From positions 1-64,000 of the forward strand of contig JAQGBZ010000129.1 of NCBI GenBank assembly GCA_034687125.1: a stretch of DNA of 64,000 nucleotides, in the 5' to 3' direction. Made by a program: the position numbers and the translations under genes. Under the pieces are notes generated by a model. The model had not been told where the DNA came from. It saw only the letters and a list, made by a program, of their open reading frames with translations, and searched no databases. The stretch comes from Neelides folsomi (lineage: Eukaryota; Arthropoda; Collembola; Neelipleona; Neelidae). This document shows positions 1 through 11,767 of this stretch, in pieces; the stretch's first letter is position 1; every line of letters starts with the position of its first letter.

Positions 1-1409
1 CTATGAATAGAGAATGATTTTAACATATAAGAAGAGATTACATACGATAAGATTGACCATATGATGATTTGACCTTAATTTGAAAACGGTATACAATAAG
101 ATTAGAATACAATGAAAATGCCTTTAGATTAGAATATAGTACGATGAGAAATTAATAAGAGTATATACCACGAAGGGAGGGGTACGATCAGTACTCCGGG
201 CCCCGTTGGGTAAAATTAAACAATTACAGTACATCAAATACATTTTTTAAAATGGGATTTTAATAAGGATACTTGTGTTACAAAAACATAAAAATCGATC
301 ACTTTTAAACACTTATAATGATTTACCGGTGAAAGAAATAATTATTATAATAAAGTGAAGTGTTATTATTACATAACATAAATATAGCTTTATGTACTTT
401 ATATCAAATGGTATGCAATGTATATAAATGAAAAGAAACTCTGATGGTGAGAGTTTTCACGTTTTCTATTTCTTTCCTTTTAAAGAAATCTGGAAGTGAC
501 ACCCAATTACACACCATGTCTCAAACTTCACGGCTCATTCGCTTTGTGACCATCAAAAGCTTTTTTCCAGACATTTGAATATTCAAAGTCATTTTGCCAT
601 ATGCACATCTTCCTGATTTGTCAACTTATAATTAGATATCTTGAAAGTATTTTTGCGTACATGTGCTAACAGCTCACAAAAATAAGTACATCATAGTTAG
701 ACATGTTACATGCAATTATTTACCATTTTTAGTAGGTATGTAATATGTATATTTGTAATAAGTGTTGGTACTTACATTTGTTGTAGTCACATATCCATAT
801 ACATAAAGTGCACATTAAACATCCTATTAAACCCTTATAATCTGTATATTTATTAAAGCCATCATTGCATTGATGTATTGGATTATTGGATAGAGGAAAA
901 AGAAAGCATGGAAAAGGATACGAGCGAGAATAAACACCTGTAATCAAGGAATACTGGAATGCACAAAATTTAGCGGGAAACCATTTTCACTTGTCTGCCC
1001 TGTCATTCTAAAATTCTCTTGAACCTGCAAGTCAAGAAATCTTTTACCTTCATTTCTAACAATAATAGAGATTTACTTGGAATTTAAGTTGCTTTATATT
1101 TGAAATATTTTTAGAAATGTGATAACATAGCTTAGCAAACAGTATGGGTCCAACCATCCGTCCTAGAAAAGTGACAAAGGGAATTATGTATGTATAATAA
1201 ATAGAATACAATATATGATGTATTAGCAAATCCGTCCCATCATTTGAGTTAAAATTTTCATTGAAATGCTAAGATGCCTCGGCAAATGCATTGGACTTGG
1301 ACTCGACAATTTGCAATTCTCTTGTTTTCTCATTGTTATTTTGGTGTTTCGAGTGTCTTTCAAGTACTGAATTAAGTTTTAAATTCTACTTAACAAACTG
1401 AAAATCAAG
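1..1409. other. AT-rich intergenic region, no gene seen
   Basis: Very AT-rich sequence with short open frames only and no recognisable protein. A short GC-rich patch lies near 170-215. The last few hundred bases presumably hold the promoter and leader of the sialic acid synthetase gene that starts at 1410, but no core promoter motif stands out. Confidence 0.5.
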
Positions 1410-2504
1410 ATGTCATCATCAGGGTTTGTTAAATATATTGCCGTTTTTGTGTTTTTAATTCAATCATACGAGTGGGGAGATCTCTCATGGCCGAGTATAT
1501 TGCAGCCTTCAAAGAGTCAAGATTTAATCGGCCTAATTTTGGCCCGACAAGGAAGTAAAGGAGTTTCAAGGAAAAACCTGGCTTTATTGAACGGAAAACC
1601 TTTGATATCTTATGCGCTATCTGCAATGATTGAAAGTGAAAGTAAGTTAAATTACACAAACAAAATTAAATTTTATACAATTGGCAAATAATATGTAAAC
1701 TCCCAAACTAATCATTTTGATTATTAGTTTTTTCTACAATTTGGATTTCAACTAATGATGAAGAGATTGAGAATTACGTGACCGGTCTAAAATTGAATAA
1801 TGTAAAAATCCATAAACGTGCCGAATACACAGCAACGGATGAAGCCTCTTCTCTTATTGCCGTTCAAGAATTTTTAAATCACCATGGAGGTAATTGATGA
1901 AGTTCAACTCAATCATTTTATTTTCTTTCGATATTCTTGAACATTTATACAGCTTTTCTGTGTTTATGGTATAATCAATAATTAATGGTAAAAATTTATT
2001 TTTGATGATTTGTAGATCATGATTTCATTGGTCTAGTCCAATGCACTTCTCCATTCATCAAAGCACAATACCTAAGACAAGCTTGGTACCAAATGATGTT
2101 CAGTGATCTCGACTCCGTGTTTTCTGTCACTCGATCTCACTCTCTTCGTTGGGCAATCGGCCTAGAAGGACTTAAGATGGAACCTCTCAACTTTGATCCT
2201 AACCACCGACCTAGAAGACAAGATTGGGAAGGAGAACTTGTGGAAAATGGAATGTTCTATTTTTCAACCAAGAATCTCATACAAAATGGGAAATTTCAGG
2301 GAGAAAGGTTCGATTCAATAAAAAACAATTCTTATCTACTGCAACAATAATTAATATATCTTTAATGATATATTTAATTAAAATACACACATTGATTTAT
2401 TATTGTGTTACAGAAGCGGCTACGTTGAAATTGATAAAGCTGACAGTTTGGAAATTGATACGGTTTCCGATATGAAACTGGCCGAGTTCATTCTTACAAA
2501 TTGA
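1410..2504 (+). CDS. CMAS: CMP-sialic acid synthetase (N-acylneuraminate cytidylyltransferase), 4 exons, 258 aa
   Basis: Activates sialic acid with CTP to make CMP-sialic acid, the donor for sialyltransferases. Exons 1410-1641, 1728-1889, 2016-2307 and 2414-2504 have matching phases and total 777 nt. Exon 1 carries the nucleotide-binding start of the family (LILARQGSKG...KN). The usual RGGSKG is here RQGSKG. Later family landmarks are ISTNDEEI, GLVQCTSPF, ENGMFYF and the final E-I-D...D pattern. The first ~23 residues (hydrophobic IAVFVFLI core) look like a signal peptide, so the enzyme probably acts in the secretory pathway. That is known for the Drosophila enzyme, whereas the vertebrate enzyme is nuclear. 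Only the synthetase domain is present; the C-terminal phosphatase-like domain of vertebrate CMAS is missing. Function is confident, compartment is inferred. Confidence 0.9.
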
Positions 2505-3448
2505 ATTTTGTGACCTTTATAACTTATGATATTAAAGTTTTTATCTAATACATAGAACTTACATACCTATTTAATTTTAGTCAAAGTACCTCTATTCAGG
2601 TAGTTGTACTTTATTTGCTAATACTAAGTAATTGAATCAGTTATCGTAATCAGTTAATCAGTAACATGTAAAAATTGTATACCTAAGAATATGTTATTTC
2701 TTATATGAAATTTATTTACAATGGAATAGTTTGGTATTACTTTTAACATGCCTCAAAATAACTTTTTATACAAGATATTTGTATACCTTATAATAACTTA
2801 GGTACACTTTTATATGACATAATATGACTTGTACCATAATGCTATACTCTTATAAAATAATTATTGATTGTACTCATCTATATTATATTATTCACACATT
2901 TTAGGAATTCAAGGAATTCTCAAGAGAATTCACTTGGAACATTAACATTATGTATTTACAAGTAAATATAGTTAATTAAATTAAACATAAACTGGTTCTT
3001 ACTGTGTACATTCAAAAATATATCGATATATTCAAATATCAGTTTAACAATAAAAATGTTTTCGTTCAATAAACAAGTACCTACTATTATTTGATTATTT
3101 GGCATTTTTGCACTTTTAAAATATTTGTTATAAATATTCCAATATTTTACGCAAATGAACAAAAATACGCAAATCAAAAGTATAATATTTCCAAACGTTT
3201 ATTATAATACATAGCATGCAAGCAAGCTATAATGTGTAAAATAAATGTGCCAAAGTCCTATTTTCTCCTTTCCAATTCCATCTCATCTCTTTTGTCTTTT
3301 ACCTTTCTTTCTCTTCTTGCAGTTCTGGTTCTGCGTTCTTGTCGGATAATAAGTTCACCTGCATACTTTTTTTTATAAATTAAAATAATTCTTATTCTCA
3401 TATTTATTTATTTGGTAGAAAGGAAACCTTTCATTTCCTAACTTCCTA
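2505..3448. other. AT-rich intergenic spacer
   Basis: No coding exon is visible. It contains the 3' untranslated region of the upstream gene and the promoter of the ATP synthase assembly factor gene. Around 3240-3360 there is a slightly more GC-rich, pyrimidine-rich stretch. Confidence 0.5.
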
Positions 3449-4799
3449 ATGGATAAGATTACACAATTAACTAAAACCATTTTCAACAATGCAGCTTTTC
3501 TTAAAAATGGAAATCCATTCACTGTTACAATCTCAAAGAGATTTCGTCCTCAACGTAAAATTAAAAAAATATATATCATTTTCATATTATTTATTTAAAT
3601 TAAGTCTCTGATTGATTATTTCCCCTTATTTAATAGCTCTGAAGAGATTCTATGCAAAAGTGGAAGTTAATCAGTCTGGAGATGAATATGAAATACTTCT
3701 AGACAAACGAAAATTGAAAACACCATCAAAGAATATAGTTCTAGTTAAAGATCGAGGACTTGCTTACGCTATATGCACAGAATGGTCATCACAAAAAGAT
3801 ACTATTGCTCTGCATTACATGCATCTCGTAATTTTTAAAACTTTATCTTCGTTAACTCTTTATGAATTTATATTTAAGATATCGATTATTACTTTTATTC
3901 TATCAGTTATTTACTTAATTTTAATATAATTTAGACAGCTCTTGTAAACACTGTGATCGACAATCCTCATAAGAAAACCAAATATGATTTGGTCAATGAA
4001 CTATGTGAGAACATTTCGACTGATACGCTTCTTTTTAGATCTTCCACCGTACGATTATTATATAATTTTCTATTACATTATTTAAAAATTCATGTTAGTG
4101 TTTTATCAGAGTCAAAATAAATTTTAGGAACATCCGAAATTAGAAACGCAGCAAAAATTGAAATGGGACCCGATTGTTAAATGGTTCGAAGAAAAGTTTG
4201 AATTGGATCCAATGAACGTGCAAACAGATTCATTAATCTTTCCGGAAATTGCACAAGATACTCGTACAAAAATACAGAACCATTTACTCAGTTTCAATTT
4301 AGAAGCAGTTCAAGGTAAATTCTTTATAACTGACTGTAATAATCGATATTATTGTTAATATTTATACGCTATACTACAAATAACTTTTAGCGAAATTCTA
4401 ACTAAACGATAAAAATGCCGGTATTTTAATAGGATTACTCTATGCTTCTGGTGCAATCCGATCATTAATTCTTACATTAGCAGCTGTACATGATAAAATT
4501 TCAATAGAAGATGCCACAACTTTAAGTCGCCTTGAAGCTGATTTCCAAGTAAAAACGATCTCTTAATAACTAATATTTAGATATATTTATATTTAGCGTC
4601 TTGAGAGTATTATATTTGACAATCTAAATATGCTATTGGTAGATAGAAGTTTTTTTTGTTAATTTGTATTATTTTTAAACAGACAGAGCATTGGGGAAAA
4701 GTTGAATGGGCTCATGAGATTGAAATTCAAGATTCTCTATCACGTTTTTCTGCTGGGATCCTATTTTTTAAAGCTCACACACCAATGGATACTATATAA
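3449..4799 (+). CDS. ATPAF2: ATP synthase mitochondrial F1 complex assembly factor 2 (ATP12 family), 6 exons, 276 aa
   Basis: Chaperone that binds the F1 alpha subunit in the mitochondrial matrix and allows alpha3beta3 assembly. Exons 3449-3554, 3637-3827, 3935-4048, 4128-4314, 4433-4548 and 4683-4799 sum to 831 nt with consistent phases. Family signatures are LKRFYAKVEV near the start of the mature protein, the LDKRKLKTP segment, CTEWSSQ, the central KWDPIVKWFEEKF, and ASGAIRSLILTLA followed by the acidic R-L-E-A-D-F-Q helix and EHWGKVEWAHE. The N terminus is basic and serine/threonine-rich, as expected for a matrix targeting signal. It begins a run of mitochondrial genes on this strand. Identification is by family motifs; the start methionine at 3449 gives a plausible presequence. 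Confidence 0.92.
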
Positions 4800-4918
4800 G
4801 AATAATGTTAAACCATGTAATTTATGTACTTTGAAATAATATTTAAAACCATTTAATTTCATAAAATTTATTTTCAACAAAACATTTTACATATTTTCAT
4901 TTTAAGAAATTAAAGATA

Positions 4919-5003
4919 ATGAGGCTTTCATGATACTCTTTAGAATCCTAAATTTTGCTTTATCCTTGTACTCGGAACTCGGCATAAAAGCACGTCAGTC
5001 GTA
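4919..5003 (+). promoter_or_regulatory. Duplicated upstream segment with arthropod-type initiator, copy 1
   Basis: About 85 bases here recur, diverged, at 6761-6860 upstream of the second enoyl-CoA hydratase gene. The most conserved part ends in a TCAGTC motif that matches the arthropod initiator consensus TCAKTY, about 175 bases before the start codon. Conservation between the two copies and the initiator match suggest this is the core promoter. That is inference. Confidence 0.4.
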
Positions 5004-5171
5004 CAAAGAACATAATCTTTGTCAATTATCTTTATTTATACTAACCATAAATGTATTAGGTTATAAGTTATTGTAAAGTTACCAAAAAATTTATTGCTAT
5101 AATGCGTTATCTGATTTATTGTCATTTGTTTAATCCTGAACTTTACTATACATAACGTGGTCGAAATTGAA

Positions 5172-6460
5172 ATGTCTCTTCTCTCACCAATTTTAAGACA
5201 CTTTCTCTCCAAAATAATATTAATCAATTCTGCATCAAAGTCTTTTTCAACGCGTAAAAAGTGAAATTAAATTTTATTTTCCAAATTAAATTCATTTGTC
5301 TTGCCAAATATGGTAATATCAATAAAAACTTTTTTTTCTTATTCACTAAATAGGCACGGCTTTAAAAGGCAGAGAGTTTGTTTTGACTGAAAAGGTAGGA
5401 GAGAGGAAGAATGTCGGTCTTATTACATTGAACAAGCCAAAATCTTTAAATATACTTAGTGATGCTCTCATGAGAGACTTGAGTGATGCCATTGATGAAT
5501 TAGAAGCTGATGAAGAAATCGGAACTCTTGTTCTTACTGGAAATGGAAAAGCCTTTGCAGCTGGTAAAATTATTCTTTTTGTATTTTAAAAACATATTAG
5601 GTTAATAACCGTTAATATGTAATCTTTCACTACTTTTAAGGTGCGGACATCAAGGAAATGCAGAATCTCAATTTTGCAAAAGTATACAGAGGAAGTTTCT
5701 TAACTCATTGGCTTCGAATTTCTGAATGCACAAAGCCGATTATTGCTGCTGTGAATGGATATGCCGTAAGATACACACATAATTACAATATTAAAATATA
5801 AGTTGGGAATATGACAATAATACTGTATACGAATTTAACAATTTCAATTCTAGCTGGGAGGAGGTTGCGAAATTGCCATGATGTGCGATATCATTTATGC
5901 TTCGGAGAAAGCCATATTTGGCCAACCTGAAATTCTTCTTGGAACAATCCCTGGTGCAGGAGGATCAAAGGATCGTCCGAGCGGCAGGGAAATCAAAAGC
6001 AATGGAGTTGTGTCTTGCAGCAGGTCGAATATCGGCTGTGGAAGCGGAGAAGATCGGACTTGTTTCTCGTGTTCTCCCTCCTGACACGCTCCTCCCCGAA
6101 ACACTTAATTTGGCAGAAAAGATTGCCAAAAATTCAAAGATCACTAATGACATTTGCAAAGAAGCACTCAACAATGGTAATTATTATTTTACCCTGTTAT
6201 TTATAATTAGTTAAAGTAGTTGTAAGTAGATAAAAATCCTATAAAATTAAACTAACAGAATAAAAGATGATTTATGCATAAAAAATATTGAATTGTTTTT
6301 TACTATCTTATTCATTTGATTTTTAGCTTATGAGATGACATTGAAAGAAGGTCTTCACTTTGAAAGACGTCTCTTCCATTCAACGTTCGCAACAGAAGAT
6401 AGAAAGGAAGGAATGGATGCTTTTGTTGAAAAACGCGCTGCTAAATTCCAGGACAAGTGA
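5172..6460 (+). pseudogene. ECHS1: Enoyl-CoA hydratase, mitochondrial, copy 1, disrupted by a 2-base deletion
   Basis: First of two tandem copies of short-chain enoyl-CoA hydratase (beta-oxidation, matrix). Exons 5172-5253, 5354-5563, 5641-5765, 5854-6176 and 6327-6460 mirror those of copy 2. Exon 4 is 323 nt instead of 325: at about 5961-5963 two bases are missing in the glycine-rich GAGGTQR segment just after the second catalytic Glu. The frame then shifts and stops at 6082-6084. Downstream, the original frame is still open and protein-like, with mostly synonymous or conservative differences from copy 2, and all splice sites are intact. So the lesion is recent, or is a sequencing error. The encoded product would lose roughly the last 110 residues, including the oligomerisation helices. 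Confidence 0.8.
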
Positions 6461-7044
6461 ACGTGCAAAAAATTGAATTTTTCGGAATTTCAATCAAAAC
6501 ATTATGACCTTAATGCACATAAAATATTTGTCTCTATGTACAAGGTACACTTTTGGACTTGGAATTAAGTTTAAACTGAAGATTAAAGATTTTTCTAGTC
6601 AACAAATGGCTTTCATTTAATCAACGATATTAATTATTCATAATGACAATAACACACAAACCAATACCCGAAATAGTATTTAAAACTATTTCCATTAAAT
6701 TTACTTTCAACCAAACAAAACTTAACCATGTATGTATATTGCATTTTATGCAATTAAGCATAATGAGACTTTCATGATATTCTATAGAATCCTAAATTTT
6801 GCCTTGCACTTGATCCTTGCACTTGTACTCGGAATTCGGCTTAAAAGCACGTCAGTCGTAGTCACTTTCCTCATTCCTCCACTTCCTCAGGTTCGTCTAA
6901 CATAATCATTGTCAATTATCTTTATTTAACTAAATGTATTATATTATAAATTATTGTACAGTTACCAAAAAAATTTAATGCTATAAAGCGTTATCTAATT
7001 TGCTGTCATTTGTTTAATCCAGAACTTTACATAACGTGGTTGAA
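6461..7044. other. Spacer between the two enoyl-CoA hydratase copies
   Basis: This spacer holds the 3' region of copy 1 and the promoter of copy 2. Part of it repeats the sequence upstream of copy 1, and the 3' flank after 6460 resembles that after 8315 (both share the ACAAATGGCTTTCATTTAAT motif), so the duplicated unit includes both flanks. Confidence 0.7.
6761..6860 (+). promoter_or_regulatory. Duplicated upstream segment with arthropod-type initiator, copy 2
   Basis: Diverged copy of the 4919-5003 segment, again ending in AAAAGCACGTCAGTCGTA with a TCAGTC initiator match about 190 bases before the start codon. A short insertion (extra CTTGCACTTGAT-like repeat) separates the two halves compared with copy 1. 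Confidence 0.4.
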
Positions 7045-8315
7045 ATGTCTCTTCTCTCACCAATTTTGAGAAACTTCCTCTCTAAAACAATATTAATCAA
7101 TTCTGCATCAAAGTCTTTTTCCACGAGTATACTGAATCGAAATATTACTTTTCACATTAAATAATTGTCTTACCAAATAATGTCACTAATCAAAACTTTT
7201 TCTTATCCACTAAATAGCGACAGCTCTAAAAGGCAGAGAGTTTGTTTTGACTGAAAAGGTTGGAGAGAAGAAGAATGTCGGTCTTATTACATTGAACCGG
7301 CCAAAAGCATTAAATGCGCTTTGTGATGCTCTCATGAGAGACTTGAGCGATGCCATTGATGAATTAGAAGCTGATGAAGAAATCGGAACTCTTGTTCTTA
7401 CTGGAAATGGAAAAGCTTTTGCAGCTGGTAAAATTATTTATTATTTTTATCTTTTAAAGACATATTAGCTTATGTAATCTTTCATCACTTTCAAGGTGCG
7501 GACATCAAGGAAATGCAGAATCTCAATTTTGCAAAAGTATACAGAGGAAGTTTCTTAACTCATTGGCTTCGAATTTCTGAATGCACAAAGCCGATTATTG
7601 CTGCTGTGAATGGATATGCCGTAAGATACACACATAATTACAATATTAAAATATAAGTTGGGAATATGACAATAATACTGTATACGAATTTAACAATTTC
7701 AATTCTAGCTGGGAGGAGGTTGCGAAATTGCCATGATGTGCGATATCATTTATGCTTCGGAGAAAGCCATATTTGGCCAACCTGAAATTCTTCTTGGAAC
7801 AATCCCTGGTGCAGGCGGAACTCAAAGGATCATCCGCACAGCTGGGAAATCCAAAGCAATGGAGATGTGTCTTGCAGGAGGTCAAATATCAGCTGTGGAA
7901 GCCGAGAAAATGGGACTTGTTTCTCGTGTCCTCTCTCCTGACACGCTCCTCCCCGAAACACTTAATTTGGCAGAAAAGATTGCCAAAAATTCAAAGATCA
8001 CAAATGCCATTTGTAAAGAAGCAATCAACAGCGGTAATTTTTATTTTACCTATGTATTTATAATATCATAAAAATGCCTATTAATATACATAAGTACCAA
8101 CATACAAAATACGAATTTTTCATGTAATCTATTAGAAAATATTGAGTTGTTATTCTACTATCTTATTCATTTGATTTTTAGCTTATGAGATGACATTGAA
8201 AGAAGGTCTTCACTTTGAAAGACGTCTCTTCCATTCAACGTTCGCAACAGAAGATAGAAAGGAAGGAATGGATGCTTTCGTTGGAAAACGCGCAGCTAAA
8301 TTCCAGGATAAATGA
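7045..8315 (+). CDS. ECHS1: Enoyl-CoA hydratase, short chain, mitochondrial, copy 2, 5 exons, 291 aa
   Basis: Hydrates trans-2-enoyl-CoA in the second step of matrix beta-oxidation and in valine catabolism. Exons 7045-7126, 7218-7427, 7496-7620, 7709-8033 and 8182-8315 sum to 876 nt. A serine/leucine-rich presequence without acidic residues precedes the crotonase fold. The oxyanion-hole motif AAGADIKEM spans the exon 2/3 junction. The catalytic Glu pair is at about 145 ([11 protein letters not shown]) and 165 (FGQPEILLG), followed by the intact GAGGTQR loop. The C terminus carries the family's FEMTL-like helix (here YEMTLKEG), [13 protein letters not shown]-like segment and [11 protein letters not shown] end. 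Length fits the family (human 290). This is the functional member of the tandem pair. Confidence 0.93.
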
Positions 8316-8570
8316 GCGTGCTAAAAACTGAATTTAATTTTTCAATTAACATATTATGGCTCCAATCCAATACACAAAATAAAATATTTATCTCTGTATA
8401 CAAGATAAACTTTTGAACTTGGAATTGAATTTAAACTGAAGATTAGAGATTTTTTCTTGTCAACAAATGGCTTTCATTTAATCAACGATATTAATTATTC
8501 ATAATGACAATGACTAATAATAAATTACAATCACACACAAAATATTTTCTAGATATAAAATTAAAAGGAT

Positions 8571-11500
8571 TTAAAAACCCCTCACTTCTTTAATTATTTT
8601 TTCTTCGTCGAAAGACGATATTACCGGTCGATTATGATTAAATTGTAGGGAGAAGGAACCCATTCCTGATGAAACAGTTCTAATGATTGTGGAGTAACCC
8701 ATCAGTTCGGAAAGTGGTGCGATGCCAGAGATAATCTTAATCATTTATAAGAATAGAAAATTAATAAAATATAATCAATAGTTTGTTTCTTTATGAGAAA
8801 ATTTTACCTTATCTCCGTGTCTAGTGTCGATATATTGAAGCTCGAACCTTCTTCTGTTCAGGTCATCCAAAACTGCTTGTTGATAATTGGAATCTACGAC
8901 TATGTTAAGAGTAGCAATTGGTTCCAATATTAAAACGTTTCCTTCTTGGAGAGTTTGACGTGTACAAGAAGCAGCGGCAGCTTCAATGATAGTGTCACTC
9001 GTCCCCCGACCCAACTCAAAATAATTAAGCTTAACATCAATCCCAGTAACCTGCAAATTAATTAATTAACTTATTTTAACAACTCTTTAATACTTTTAAC
9101 TACATAAAGTTAATATATAAGTTTTCCTTAATTAGTGTTTGAACAAACCGGAAATCCAAGTTTTGGGCCACATCGTAAGGAAGAATTAACACCGGTTTCA
9201 ATGAGTCGTAAATGTCTTTCAGAAAGAGAAGCGAGGTGTTCAATTGCTTCTTTTCCGCTTCCTTTCTTTATTGTTAACCATTCGGTGGAAATCTCATCTG
9301 TATTCTTTGAGATTTCCAATTCGATTTTCACACTTTGATTCCTATCAGAAAATCTTCGTTCAAATAAGATTCTCTTGTTAATTGTCTCGGTCATTGTTTC
9401 TTTATATGCCACTTGTATTTTCCCAAGGTAGGCATCAACTTTGTATTCAGTCTTTAATCTTTCTTTTATAACTTCAAGATGCAATTCACCCATACCTAAA
9501 TGGAAAACAACAAGATTAATACTTCTTACTTCTTCAAATTTTTATTGATCAAGGTAATATTTTAATAATGTGAAACAACTTGTGTCTAGTTTTTTCTGAA
9601 TTCTACAAAATAATACAAGAGTAATATGCATGTAGATTGGATTAAATTGATTATAAGACACATTACGTGTATTACCTGATAATATAGTTTGTCCAGTTTG
9701 TTCGTCCACTTTCGACTTTAAACTTGGATCTTCTCTTTGCATGCATTCAAGAGCGGAGTCCAATCCTTTTTGATGGAGCTATAATTTATGTAAATATTAA
9801 TGCAATTTAAATGATAATACATCATACATATGTATTAGTTAAGCATTAAATGAAATAAAACGTAATGTTAAACAAATTATATAACATCTATATAATATTT
9901 AATAATTATTAAATTACTAATGAAGCAGGTTCAACAGAGCAGAAAAAGACTGGATCAGGAATAGTCAATCCGGTCAAAACTCCATTTTCTCCCAATTTTT
10001 TCAAAACCGAGTTTCCAGCACTTGAAGATGAAGTTAATGTATCACCAGTGAACGTTTCCTGTTCAAATAAAATTGAGATAAACAAACTTGATTAAGTAAT
10101 GCATATGTATTAGGCATTACCTAAATATATTGTGTTTGATTTATGAGCGATTTTGTCAAAATAAAGTTTAAATCTTTAATGATTACTTTAAGGCCAGGAA
10201 TGACTGCAATTTCCCCTTCTCTAATTTCTTCAATTTCCAAAAGATCATCTGCAAAGGGCTTGAATATCTTCCCTACTTTTTCTCCCTTCCTTCGAGTGAT
10301 ATTGTATATCTTATTCCCAGAAAAACAACCAGAGAAATTACGAAGGAACGTCAAAGATCCCATCATGGGATCATGAATAGTTTTAAAAGAAAATAAATAA
10401 GGATCGTTTCCAAATGCTATAACTCTTTCCTTCTTTTTGACTTCAAGAGGATTAGGAAGATATCTGCATAAGAATAATGCTTTTAATTTTAAATAATGAA
10501 ACCAAAAATTAGTAAATAAAATTCAAATTGAATTTATTACCTTAAAATTGAATTTAAAAGGTGTTGAACCCCTATGTTTTTATAAGAACTTCCAAGTAGC
10601 AATGGAAAAGCGTCGCTTCTTAATGTCACTCTTCGAATTGCAGAGCCAAGAGCTTCTTCTGTAATGTTTTCTATTGATTCCTCTTCTATGATTTGATCTG
10701 CTAATTTTGAATCCAAATCTGCTACTTGTTCGACTAGCTCGCATCTTTTCCTCAATTCATCTCCACTTTCAATATTTTCTATTAAAGGTTATTAAAAATC
10801 ATTATTTGAATGTTGCTGTAAGCTGTTCTTATTAATTTTCTCAATTTTATAGCGAAATCAAAATCCAACCTATAGAATATTTAGCTCCTCTTGTTGCTTG
10901 ATTGAATATGAATCTTTTCATTGACACTAAATCAATAATTCCAACAAGTCCCGAAGCCGTCTTTGTAGCCATTGACTTGTTATAAACCGGAAGTTGCAAT
11001 TGAATTGTTGGTTTTTCTAGACGGGTTTGAATTGAATCAAGGCACATTTGAATGGAAGCTTTAGCCTGTTGACATTAATCAATTATTTTAGAAATATAAG
11101 AATTTGAATTTTTATAATGAATTAGATAAAAATAGGTAATTTAATTACTTTATCCATTTTATTGAGAAATATGATTCGTGGTAAATTATAGTTATTAGCT
11201 TGTCGCCAGACGGTCAAGGTTTGAGCTTCCACTCCTAAAAAGACAATTATTCATTTAATCGTATAATCATACATCGTGTAAATTAATGAGTAAGTAAAGG
11301 AGCAACATATTAATTGTAAAATATAAAATGAACTAACCAGCCGAAGCATCAAGAATGGCAATAGCAGAATCAACAACTCGGAGAGATCTTTCAACTTCAA
11401 ATGTAAAGTCGACATGACCAGGAGTGTCAATGAGATTGATGGTCGAATCGGCCCATGGGAACGTTACGATTGCGGATTGAATCGTAATTCCTCGTTCACG

Positions 11501-11767
11501 CTCTTGAGGCAAGAAATCAGTGACTGTATCGCCGTGATGGACTTCTCCAGGAGTGGCGATTTCTCCAGAATAAAACAACATTCGTTCGGTCGTGGTCGTC
11601 TTTCCGGCATCAATATGAGCCATGACCCCAACGTTTCGGATCTTTTCAATTGTCACATCTTTTTGGCCTTTTCCTTTAGTTTTGAATGTTCTTATTGGAA
11701 ATACTTTAAAGTTTGTCAAAATGTTTAATAATTTCCTCATTTTTAAGAATTCTAAACCAAAACTCAT
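8571..11767 (-). CDS. GFM2: Ribosome-releasing factor 2, mitochondrial (EF-G2mt), 10 exons, 741 aa
   Basis: Translational GTPase that works with the mitochondrial ribosome recycling factor to split ribosomes after termination. Exons in coding order are 11767-11338, 11234-11149, 11065-10870, 10778-10541, 10463-10187, 10058-9918, 9778-9676, 9495-9149, 9050-8808 and 8735-8571, total 2226 nt. Exon 1 shows the P-loop AHIDAGKT (residues 50-57), switch [11 protein letters not shown] and DTPGHVDF. The FLNKMDK element follows in exon 2, GMGELHLEV in exon 8, and the EF-G domain IV/V motif [13 protein letters not shown] in the last exon. Sequence details are closer to GFM2 than GFM1, for example [19 protein letters not shown]. 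The N terminus is a basic presequence. The 3' end is convergent with the enoyl-CoA hydratase copy 2, 255 bases away. Confidence 0.92.
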
